From Cordilura impudica (lineage: Eukaryota > Arthropoda > Insecta > Diptera > Scathophagidae): a stretch of 64,000 nucleotides of DNA. The notes under the pieces were generated by a model. It was not told the origin of the DNA, searched no databases, and saw only the letters and a list, made by a program, of their open reading frames with translations. The DNA is taken from the NCBI GenBank assembly GCA_963682025.1, contig OY821520.1, positions 185,981,758-186,045,757 of the forward strand, read 5' to 3'. The first letter of the stretch is position 1. Every line of letters starts with the position of its first letter. Positions 45,688 to 54,984 of this stretch are shown here, piece by piece. The translations under genes were made by a program, and so were the position numbers.

Positions 45688-46543
45688 AAAAAAAAAAAAA
45701 AATGTAAGTGTTAAATACGGCTGTGCCGCATCTTTGATACCCTCCACCTCTGTCTTAAACTCAATAGTACAACCAGTGTAGGGTACGGTAACCATTTGAA
45801 TGCAGTTGCCGATATTTGATCTTTAAATTCGAATACCATTTAAATTAAAATTTAATTGTTTTTCTTTTTTGACCTGTATTTGTTATAATTCCTTATATAT
45901 TGTTTTCATACCCTCACACCACCGTTTGTAACGGATCGATAAATATATTTCCGACCCCATAATGTATATGTATGTAAAAATGAAAATGTTTTATAATTTT
46001 ATTTTAATATTTTTTGTTTGATTTTAAAAAAAAAGTTAAGTTGTCATTTAGTTTTTAATTTCAAATTCAAAGTAGAATATTACAGCTTTTCAACCGACTG
46101 CTTCAACTGACTTCTGTATACTGCCGCCCTCCTTGTTGGAATATATTTTGAAAAATCGTTTTTGGCAACTTGATGTCTGACATATTATTCTACGCCTGAT
46201 ACTAGCTTTACATGTATTCTTGACCCCTAGAATAACTCGAGTCGATATAGCGATGTCCGCCTGTCCGTCTGTTTTTTGACATCACGCTCATCCGCAAACT
46301 AAATCAGTTACCTGGGTGAATTGAGGATAATATTATTCGTCATTATTTCGAGCAGGTTTTTATTTAAAATAGGGTAAATTGGTCATCATTATGCCAATAT
46401 ATGATATAAAATACAGTGACACCTCTAAAAAATTTTAAAACTTTAGTATTAATTTATGCAAACTGCTAACTTTGCCAAATATTTTGTTTAAATTTGTTAT
46501 AATTTTTTTTTTTTTTTAATATTTAGTATACACTAACTTACCG

Positions 46544-46575
<32 letters not shown>

Positions 46576-46780
46576 GCTAGTTCCGCGAAGCCGAGTGGCT
46601 TGTCTGCAGATTCTAATTTGGCTAGTTTTTTTTTTTTTTTTTTTTTTTTTGCAGCGACAGACCAAACAAAACCTCTGGTGGGAATCGAACCCACGATCCC
46701 CGCATGATAGGCGAGCACGCTACCTACTCACCTAGGTGGAGTGTATCAAAGATTCGGCATAGCCGAAAATAATACTCCTA
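45688..46780 (-). mobile_element. Family A element(s), one carrying a SINE
   Basis: 45688-45790 is a plus-oriented left end (GTGTTAAATACGGCTGTGCC, GATACCCTCCACCTC). 45905-46780 is a minus-oriented copy: CATACCCTCACACC, TTTGTAACGGATCGATAAAT, CGAGTCGATATAGCGATGTC followed by (CGCCTGTCCGTCTG), and, after the SINE, GGTGGAGTGTATCAAAGATTC-GGCATAGCCGAA, the complement of the left terminal stem-loop. Internal segments match 36000-36330. Confidence 0.65.
46543..46735 (-). mobile_element. tRNA-derived SINE, copy 2
   Basis: Read on the minus strand: CCTAGGTGAGTAGGTAGCGT, CTCGCCTATCATGCGGGGAT, GTGGGTTCGATTCCCACCAG, body (CTGTCGCTGC, A-run, CTAGCCAAATTAGAATCTGC, AGCCACTCGGCTTCGCGGAA) and a poly-A tail (T-run at 46543-46572). 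Same family as 11837-12013. It sits between the stem-loop end and the body of a family A element. Confidence 0.85.
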
Positions 46781-47303
46781 CTGGTTTTATAAATACAATG
46801 GTGGGCTTTTATACAAAGAATTAACTTCTATATGAGAAATTTTAAAATTGCTTTTATTATACTTTTATATACTTTTTTTAACTCAGCCCCCATTAGAATA
46901 CCCAAATTCAAAGTAAGGGATCATAATTTGTAATGTTTCAAATTATCTTAAATAAAAACCTTGGCAATTTTTGCCTTATATTAGTAAAATGTTAAAAATT
47001 ATTATTTGAATTAACTTGTAATATGTTAATTTAAAGATACAAAAATATATTGCATACAAAAACATAATGAAAACAAGCGAGAAGTTATATATTATATTTA
47101 CTTATACTTTTGTGAAAGCAAAAAGTTTTGTAAAAAATTTAAATAAATTTTTACTAAATTTTTCTATCCAATTTTTACTAAAACTAAAACAACTTTATAG
47201 CAGAAATAAATATCAAAAAATTTAAAGAAAATAGTGATGTACATAACATCGAAACAAACCGAGTTGTCGATTATTTTCAAAATGAAATATATGTACATAT
47301 GTA
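46781..47303. other. AT-rich spacer
   Basis: No recognisable gene or element ends. Confidence 0.4.
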
Positions 47304-48380
47304 TATGGGGGTTTCATGTCAAGTGCACCAACTTTTGAAACCGATGTCTTCCGATCGGGAAGAAATTTGCACCAAGGTTAGTCCTATTGGATAGTAGTTT
47401 AGACACAATTTTTCAATAAGATCGGTCCAGATCTCTCTGAGTTAGAGGGGATCAAAATTTGACATTTTGGCCAAACAGGTGTTTCTTCTCATCCATGTAA
47501 CTTATTACCTATTGTTCTCAGAAAATTTTCACCCAAATAGTTTAGATAGATATTTCTTCAATATTTCGGAAAAAAATACTTAAAAAAAAAAAATTTTTTT
47601 TTTAGACTTTTTTTTTGCTAAATTAAAGCATTTTTTCCTTTTTTTCAAAAAGTGGATTTTTTTTTTTTTTTTCATAAGAAAGCTTAGGATTTTTCCTTTA
47701 AGAGCTTTTTGGTCGCTTAGTGGGATGGGAGTGGGATATCTATCAAAATAAATGTTTTGTAACTCAAGACAACGGTTTTTCAATTTTTCACAAATGCACT
47801 GTTTTGAATTTTTTCCTATTTGTGTCTAAAACCTTACAAATAAAACTTATACTGAGAAACTAGACAAATTAACCTTTCCGAAGGTATGTAACATAACTTC
47901 ATAACATAACAGAAGAGAATGGTTATCTGTAACCTGAAACAGTTATTTGCAACATTTCAATCTGGCTTCACGAAATTAACCCAAATTTACGATGAAAATG
48001 TTAAACTGATGTGGAAGGAAATCAACTTAAAGTATTTAACAGATGATTCGGCAGAAGATTTACACGATTACCGCGATTGCCTTAAATTGGCTATGTGTCC
48101 TAATGCAACAACTTCTTGCCACTGAGGTGAATGTACCAATTGCCCGAAAAACACATTCATCAAAGAAAATTTAATCAACTCTTTAGATCGAGAATATATA
48201 GAGGAGGTCAAATTTGATTCTTGGATTCAGACTGACAGATGCACATTGAAAACAATCATTTTAAATGTGGATGATATTGTGGAAGAAATGTGTACAGGAT
48301 TGCTAAACTTGAGAAACCATGACTTTTTAGTCAAAGATCATTCTTCAAGGATTTGAAGATATATTTGAAGTCTGGAATTA
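47304..48380 (+). mobile_element. Long-TIR transposon family D, copy 1 (5' part)
   Basis: Starts TATGGGGGTTTCATGTCAAG, runs through CCGATGTCTTCCGATC, GGTTAGTCCTATTGGATAGT, ACAACGGTTTTTCAATTTTT and AACCTTTCCGAAGGTATG, and leads directly into the start of the protein relic at 47919. It breaks off in the middle of the gene at about 48380; the right end is not present nearby. This copy shows the ancestral order TIR (about 610 bp) then gene start. Confidence 0.78.
47919..48365 (+). pseudogene. Family D transposon protein, N-terminal part
   Basis: KQLFATFQSGFTKLTQIYDE, VKLMWKEINLKYLTDDS, LHDYRDCLKLAMCPNATTSC then a stop in place of the next codon, then in frame ECTNCPKNTFIKENLINSLD, VKFDSWIQTDRCTLKTIIL and VEEMCTGLLNLRNHDFLVK, after which a 7-bp deletion relative to copy 2 shifts the frame. 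The CxxCP motif and the layout match the first half of a protein family I recall from many invertebrate genomes, in which the second half has DFSENYSFV..., NNxQATIHPFVxYY and SDGCAxQYKN. Those proteins have no assigned function known to me; a DDE-like nuclease is inferred from the acidic residues and the TIR context. Confidence 0.65.
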
Positions 48381-48984
48381 TATGTTAATTTAGGATAGGA
48401 TTTTATTTTGAGATTAAAAATTTTGTAATACCAGAAATCAATCCTTTTTCCCTACAAGGCTAAATATTTGAAACTGTTTATTAAAAACTTTGAAAATATT
48501 TAATAAACTAATATTTATTCTTAATAATTCATTAGTTTTTTATGGGCTGTGGTCTAATATTTGCATTTAATTAGCACAGCTCATATGTTTTCGGTTCACG
48601 TTTATGTTCTTGTGTTGTCTCACTATAAATAGTAAAATAGTTAGTGCTAAAAGTTTTGAAGTTTTGAATTTCAATTGATATTTTTGGATTTGCAAATAGA
48701 ATTTTTTAAATTCCAATTGATCATTTTTGAATTTCAAATGTAAATTTTTGTGTTGAAAGAGGTTTTTTTTTGTGAATTTATAAATTATTTTTGTTAACTC
48801 CCATCGTCATAAGCAGTCGGTAAATTCAGGTGTGGTTAATGAAAAATGCTTTTTCTTTCTTTGAATCTTGTTTTTAAGATAAAGCATGAAAATCGTTAAA
48901 ATCTCTTAATTACCAATGTAGAGAGTTTTTAATACAGCAATAAAAAAAATAATAATGCATGGGAAAAATTTAGTAAACCAATAA
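48381..48984. other. AT-rich spacer
   Basis: Contains a hairpin GGGCTGTGG...TTAGCACAGCTC near 48545-48588. No gene. Confidence 0.4.
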
Positions 48985-49190
48985 AAAAAAAACAATTAAA
49001 AAATTTATAGTCGGTTAAAGAGTCTTTAAAGCATACTGGGATAAGCTCAGTAATGGATAAAAAAGCCTAAACTAAATTTAAGTGAGATTATCATGTACGT
49101 GGTTTTTCCAGCAAAGAGGTAGGTTAAAGATCATATCGAATATAATTATTAATACATATGGGAAAAGTCCATGGACTAACAATGGATTTG
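48985..49190 (+). repeat. Degenerate family B left end
   Basis: TTTATAGTCGGTTAAAGAGT, AAAAAAGCCTAAACTAAATTTAAGTGAG and AAGATCATATCGAATATAAT follow the order of the family B left half but are strongly diverged. Confidence 0.5.
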
Positions 49191-49239
49191 AAATCATTTT
49201 TGTTCTTAACCATAATGTCCATGAATTCAAATGCACTTC

Positions 49240-49480
49240 TTGTCAACTTACTTAAATTAGGGTTCCGTTTCCGGTATGACTTTATTATTTATGTAAATTC
49301 GCTTTACCTGGAGCCATCTTAAGTTTGTGAACAAAATGGAATAGCTGGGAGACAGGTCTGGAGAATAAGTATGGGGGGTTTTCATATTCAAATGCTTAAG
49401 TTTTAAATAACGGACACGTTCCGTCTTTTTATTTATGGTGTCAACAATTTCACTCACTTTTATTTTTGATCATCGAATTT
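49240..49480 (-). pseudogene. Mariner transposase C-terminal fragment
   Basis: The minus strand reads LNMKTPHTYSPDLSPSYSIL then FTNLRWLQVKRIYINNKV. The YSPDLxPSxxxLF block with following basic helix is the hallmark of mariner transposases around the third catalytic Asp; here the Asp of PSDY is replaced (PSYS), so the site is dead. The rest of the element is not recognisable. A minus-strand ORF just beyond (49495-49743, with YDAEIML near its end) may belong to the same relic but I could not place it. Confidence 0.55.
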
Positions 49481-50463
49481 TGTCGTTTCTTCATTCACAG
49501 CATTATTTCTGCGTCGTAGGTACTTGTACGGTGGCATTTAAATTCAGAATATCTTTTTCTTACAATTTTACAATTGAATAATCGCATCTTTGGCTTGGAT
49601 AGTATTTTTCCCATCAAAAAGCAATGTTTATTCCAAACAGAAATTTCTTTGAAATCCACACTCTTTTTACATATTTTAAAGGACCATTCCTTTGGCAAAT
49701 TCTTTTCTAGTAAACGAAGTATCATGAAATTTTTACTGGACACTAAATAGTTAAGTTTGATGCTATTGAATAAATAAAAAAGTAGTAGTTGAGGCTATGG
49801 GCTCTTCACCCCATTTAGTAAATGAGGTCTTGGTCATGTCCATATTCACTTTTAATGTATGGGGCGTTTCATGTCAGGTGATCCAACTTTTAAAACCGAT
49901 GTCTTCCGATCAGTATGAAATTTACACCAAGGTTAGTCCTATTGGATAGTAGTTTAGACACAATTTTTCAACAAGATTGGTCCAGAACTCTCTGATTTAT
50001 AGGGGGTCCAAATATGACAATTTACCAAACAGGTGTTTTTCTCATCCATGTAACTTTTTCCTATTGTTCTTAGCAAAATTTGTCCCAAATAGTTTAGATA
50101 GATATTCTTCAGTCTTTCGGAAAAAAAAAAATTAAAAAAAAATTTTGACTTTTTTTCAAAATCAAAAATTTTTTTTAGTTTTTTTTTCAAAAAGGGAAAA
50201 TTTTTTTTTGGGCTCAAAAGAAAGCTTAGGGTTTTTTCCTTTAAGAGCTTTTTGGTCGCTTACTGGGATGTAAGTGGGATATCTATAAAAAAAAATGTTT
50301 TGTAACTCAAGACAACGGTTTTTCAATTTTTAGCACATGCACTAATTTGAACTTTTTCCTATTAGTGTGTAAGTGTTTCCAAAACCTTAAAAATAAATCA
50401 TACACTGAGAAACTAGACAAATTAACCTTTCCGACGGTATGCAACATGCCTAACTACAATTTC

Positions 50464-50530
50464 ATACCCTCGATACTGTAATACACGTAATATGTTAACC
50501 TCAGGAAAAAAAATCACTTTTTTTTTATAG
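50464..50530 (-). repeat. Family C end inside the left arm of family D
   Basis: CATACCCTCGATACTGTAAT and AATATGTTAACCTCAGGAAA are the inverted complement of the family C terminus at 52305-52360, showing that a family C copy was part of the arm before it was duplicated in inverse. Confidence 0.6.
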
Positions 50531-50814
50531 AAATGTTGAAAATTAATTTTTTTATTTATTTGTAATAATAATTAAATTAATATATAATAATAATAATAAA
50601 AATAAAAAAAAAAAGAATTTAATACAATTTTATCGTAATCACATTTGGTCCATTTATAACATAACTATTTTTTAAATTAATTTATTTTAGCTGATGAAGT
50701 ATTTAAGTTTTGTAAATTTTTAAATAAGCAGTCTTTCATCCAGCTTATTTATCGCCTTTATTTGCTGGTTTTTTGCCAAACTTTTCTTGGGGTGACTAGG
50801 TTCAGCTGTTGCTT

Positions 50815-51804
50815 AAACTGATGTTGAAGGAAATCAACTTAAAGTGCTTAACAGATGACTCGCCAGAAGATTTACACGAATACCACGATTGCCTTAAATT
50901 GACTATGTTGTCCTAATGCAACAACTTCTTGCCACTTAAGTGAAGTTCAAATTGCCCGGAAACCACATTCATCAAAGAGAATTTAATCAACTCTTTTGAA
51001 CCGAATATATTGAGGTGGTGAAATTTGAATCTTAGATACACACTGACAGATGCACATTGAAAACAATAATTTTAAATATGGATGATTTTGTGGAAGAAAT
51101 GTGTACAGGATAGCTAAACTTGAGAACCCGTGACTTTTTAGTCAAAGAGCAATGGTCATTCTTCAAAGATTTGAAGTCTGGTGAATTCGTTATTTCATAT
51201 GATTTCGCAGAAATCTATAAATATGTTCTACAGGATGCCATACAAGCTATCTACTTCAATAACGACCAAGCAACTATATTCACAGTAGTTATTTACTACA
51301 TGAAAGATGAAAAACTGGAACACAGAAGTATGTCAATCATATCCTACGATTTAAAACATGATAGCGTTGCAGTTTATGAGTACCAGAAGAGAATACTAAA
51401 AGTTCTAAAATCTAAATTTACAGTAAAGAAGGTATACAACGTTTCGGACGTAGCTCGTTAAGTATAGCCTCCAGTGCTCTCATTAAGATCGCATCTTAGA
51501 TGCGACTGCTTTATTCCATTGGGCAATGAATTATTGTAAAGAAACTAAAATAGTTTTTAGTAGCAAAGAGGATCTAGAGAAAACATTGAAAACACTGAAG
51601 AACAGATTCGATGCTGCGATAACAATCGATTGCACCGCTCAATACCATGCTTTTATACCGCTTGTCGATGGAAGACCCAAGTTTTCTGCCTCCACTCAAT
51701 GCGAGTTCTTTCTAAAGCCAAAAAAGAAACCAGCAGCGAAATCAACAGCTGAACCTAGTAACGCCAATAAAAGATTGGCAAAACCAGCAAATAAAGGCGA
51801 TTAA
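50815..51804 (+). pseudogene. Family D transposon protein, central and C-terminal parts
   Basis: A degraded start (EINLKCLTDDSPEDLHEY, 50835-50890) parallels copy 1. From 51120 the frame is open: RDFLVKEQWSFFKDLKSGEF, VISYDFAEIYKYVLQDAIQA, YFNNDQATIFTVVIYYMKDE, SMSIISYDLKHDSVAVYEYQ, VKKVYNVSDVAR, stop at 51461. After a gap of unreadable sequence the last part is open at 51526-51804: YCKETKIVFSSKEDLEKTL, NRFDAAITIDCTAQYHAF and a Lys/Ala/Pro-rich tail. Live relatives have about 100-150 residues between these blocks, including SDGCAAQYKN (my recollection), so copy 2 has lost its core through an internal deletion. Frame conservation in the remaining blocks suggests it was functional not very long ago. 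Confidence 0.68.
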
Positions 51805-51954
51805 TAAGCTGGATGAAAGACTGGGTATTTAAAAATGTACAAAACTTAAATACTTCAAATGGATCTAATGTGATTAAGATTAAATTTTATTAAATTTTTT
51901 ATTTTATTATTATTATATATTAATTAAGTTATTTTTATTAAAAAAATAATTTTT

Positions 51955-52365
51955 CAATATTTCTATAGAAATAATCTAACCCATTAAAACAAAGTTTTTA
52001 TTAAAACTCTTTTTTTCCTTCTGCATATGAGTTTCGAATCTCTCCGTGACTGCGCGTAACTTTGCGTGACTATTTTAAAATTAATATTTGGTCACAACAA
52101 GTCTGTGGACCAAGTTTCAGATTGATTGGATGAGGGGAAATGGGGTTAAATCACTCCGTGACTGTGCGTGACTATGCGTGACCATGCGTGACTACCCCAA
52201 AATTAATCTGTAGTCAGAACAAGACCATGGGCCAAGATTAAGATCAATCGGATAAGGGGGAGTGGGGTTGACCCACGACAGACAGACAGACAGACAAAGA
52301 ATGAGCGATTTTTTCCTGATGTTAACATATCGCGGGCATTACAGTATCGAAGGTACGAACTTTTA
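51955..52365 (+). repeat. Family C repeat in the right arm of family D
   Basis: AAAACAAAGTTTTTATTAAA, CTCTCCGTGACTGCGCGTAA, CAAGTTTCAGATTGATTGG, second unit CACTCCGTGACTGTGCGTGA, then (GACA)n at 52278-52297 and the terminal GATTTTTTCCTGATGTTAAC...CATTACAGTATCGAAGG. Homologous to 24635-25150. Confidence 0.72.
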
Positions 52366-52924
52366 GTTAAGAGGTTAATTTGTTTTGTTTCTCAGTATAC
52401 GTTTTGTTTTTAAGGTTTTAGAAACAATTACACACTAATAGGAAAACATTCAAATTAATACATATGCTTGAAATTGAAAAACCGTTGTCTTGAGTAATAA
52501 AACATTTTTTTTGATAGATTTCCCACTCGTATCCCACTAAGCGACCAAAAAGCTCTTAAAGGAAAAAACCTAAGCTTTCTTTTGCAAAAAAAAAAGGCGT
52601 TTTTTGAAAAAAAAAGTCAAAAAAATTTTTGATTTTGCAAAAAAAAAAAATTTTTTTCCGAAAGATTGAAGAAATAGCTATCTAAAGTGTTTAGGACAAA
52701 TTTTGCTAAGAACAATAGGTAAAAAGTTATATGGATGAGAAAAAACACCTGTTTGGTCAAACTTTGACCCCCTATAACTCAGAGATCTCTGGACCAATCT
52801 TGTTGAAAAATTGTGTCTAAGCAACTATCCAATAGGACTAACCTTGGTGCAAATTTCATCCCGATCGGAAGACATCGGTTTTAAAAGTTTGATCACTTGA
52901 CATGAAACGCCCCATAACCTACAT

Positions 52925-53480
52925 AATAAACCGAATTTGTTTAAAAAATATCATACTTATATGGCTTTAGATGAGTGAATATCGAGAGGTTATTTTTCAT
53001 CGTTAGTATAATTTAAATTTGTTCTATAATTTGCTAGTGGATTACTATCAAATTTTAAGCAAGCGCCGTCATTTAGTTTGCGTTTGGCAGCTACTCAAAG
53101 CATATATGGGTGTCGCGTTTACCCACAATTGATCATAAACGCAACCGTGTGACAATTGTAAATAATAATGTTGTTTTGTTCAGTCCATTTGTGAAGACAT
53201 TAATTATATATGATTTAGTAGAAATGCAAAAATTTGAAAAACGTTGGACAAAATATATTCAGCTAGAAGGCGATGTTATATATTTCTCAAATAATAATCT
53301 GGATCTTAAAGCAATTTAAGGTGGTTTCATGCACCGATTTTCTCAAATTTATATAGCGATTGTCTTTGAGCCGATTAAAGCTTATATTTCAACCAAATGT
53401 ATTCATAATATAAAACTTTACATGCACACACAAACAGTTAAATCGGCTCAAAAGTGGTTCTGCGTTTATCTATGCAGAAC
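52925..53480 (+). repeat. Degenerate family B copy
   Basis: AGATGAGTGAATATCGAGAG, AATAATCTGGATCTTAAAGC, TTTCATGCACCGATTTTCTC, TATAGCGATTG, AGCCGATTAAAGCTTATATT, AAACTTTACATGCACACACA and TAAATCGGCTCAAAAGTGG follow the family B order. Old and without microsatellite. Confidence 0.5.
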
Positions 53481-54889
53481 CCAACCAATTTCCCAGGTTT
53501 TTAGTTAGAATTTTTTAGTTTTATTATAAATTTTTTATAAATACAATTTTTAAAATTACATTTTAATTTTTAAAAGTTTTAATGAAAACTAGTTATTTTG
53601 TGAGCTCGTTCTTTTATATAAATTTTTGATTTATAGTTACTTTCAACTATTTACATAAAACTAATTTTTTTCTCTAAGCAAAAATTATTTTAAATGAATT
53701 TTCCTCTTTCACATTTAATACAAATTTATTCGTAACATTCCATTTTTTGGAATGATTTAATTGTTTGGTTTACAATTATCTATTTATTATGTGGTTAATT
53801 TTTGGAAATTAAACAAACATAAAACTAAACATTTCGGTAAATTAAAACTTAAAGAAGAAAGTCAGACAAGATGTATAAAAAAAATAGCTACTACACTAAA
53901 TTCAAGTTCATTCATTCATACATTCAGACGTACATAAATAAAAAACAACAGTCTCTGTTCAGTGAGCGCCAGTTTTAGAGTGGTAGATTATAACAATGTT
54001 AAACTTAAACATTGAATTTAGTAGTTGAAACAAGTTTTTGGTTATAAATCTTAAGTCCAATAATTTTTTTGAACTAAATTAAAATTCATTTAAAAAAAAT
54101 TTAGCTGGCCGAAAATTTAGTATGAATTACAATCTCTTTACAAATCTCTTAAATTCAAACCTTAAACTTAATTTGAATTCTTAAAAGCTTCCCAGAGATG
54201 TATTTAAACACAGTTTAATCAAACATTGTAAAACAATTTTCAGTTGACCAGTTAGTCGTTATACGAAGATGAACTCACATATGGAATAGATAATAAACGT
54301 ACACTTTTGTTTATTACTTTTCGAAAGCATTCGGTCATTACTCTAAATAAATATGAAATACGAGTACAATTTTGAATTGATATAAAAATAAAATAACAGT
54401 TAGAGTTTACGATGGCAAGTGTACGGGGATATCTGTTTGTAATAAGTTTAATTGAATTTGATTGTTTGTTTTTTATATTCACGTATACGAAGACTTTCAC
54501 GCATAATGTTTAATTACAATGAAATAATAAACGCTAGTGAAGATGCAGATTCTATGACCCAATAAACGAAAGAAACGTGAGATCAGTAGTTTTGTATATT
54601 GTTTTTCTGTGTAATAAAAAAAAAATGTTTGTATTAAATGGCAGCTTTTTTTTAAAATTTAAATATAACGGCCTATTTATATCTAGTTTTTGTTCAAATG
54701 TTATCAATTTACATTACGTATATACAATATAAAAAAAAAAAAAAAAACAGAAGATACCTACATCATATCGTCCGAGAAGTTTTATTAAGGCAATTATTGT
54801 CAGCATTTTGAGAAAGTTATCACCTATCGTTAGTTCCAACGAAATACTATTAGATGATATTGTCGAAATTTTAATAGAAATAATGAAAA
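53481..54889. other. Non-repetitive AT-rich region with a possible promoter
   Basis: No coding sequence recognised. Around 53950-54000 the sequence CTCTGTTCAGTGAGCGCCAG contains an arthropod initiator-like TCAGTG (about 53959) preceded about 25 bases upstream by ATAAATAAAA. If real it would start a plus-strand transcript, or an alternative transcript of the 39215 gene. Confidence low. Confidence 0.35.
53930..53985 (+). promoter_or_regulatory. Possible TATA/Inr core promoter
   Basis: ATAAATAAAA at about 53934-53943 and TCAGTG at about 53959-53964, followed by GAGCGCCAG, in otherwise repeat-poor DNA. Spacing fits a fly core promoter; no first exon could be defined. Confidence 0.3.
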
Positions 54890-54984
54890 CAAGTAAGAAA
54901 ATTTTATTCTGTCTAGATGATACGATACCATATCCCATGATTTTATAAATAGGGTTTTATGTCTTCAACGCTGAGATATTATGT

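Larger units (their letters stand above)
49858..52916 (+). mobile_element. Long-TIR transposon family D, copy 2, with arms reaching into the gene
   Basis: Left end TATGGGGCGTTTCATGTCAG, right end TTGACATGAAACGCCCCATA (52916). The arms are inverted complements: 49858-50455 mirrors 52365-52916. The match does not stop there: 50680-50815 is the inverted complement of 51740-51860 (AACAGCTGAACCTAGTAACG and CAGCAAATAAAGGCGATTAA), so the left arm contains the 3' end of the gene in reverse. Total arm length is about 950 bp left and about 1180 bp right; the extra right-arm length is family C sequence. TA at both outer edges may be the target duplication or part of the repeat. Confidence 0.82.

Noticed and set aside
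46678..46735. tRNA gene on the minus strand
   Set aside because: Same SINE head as at 11.8 kb.
49495..49743. Minus-strand 82-codon ORF as an independent gene
   Set aside because: Next to a mariner fragment and without a recognisable domain; could be part of that relic but cannot be supported as a gene.
53110..53319. 69-codon ORF as a gene
   Set aside because: Overlaps a degenerate family B copy; no domain or conserved motif.
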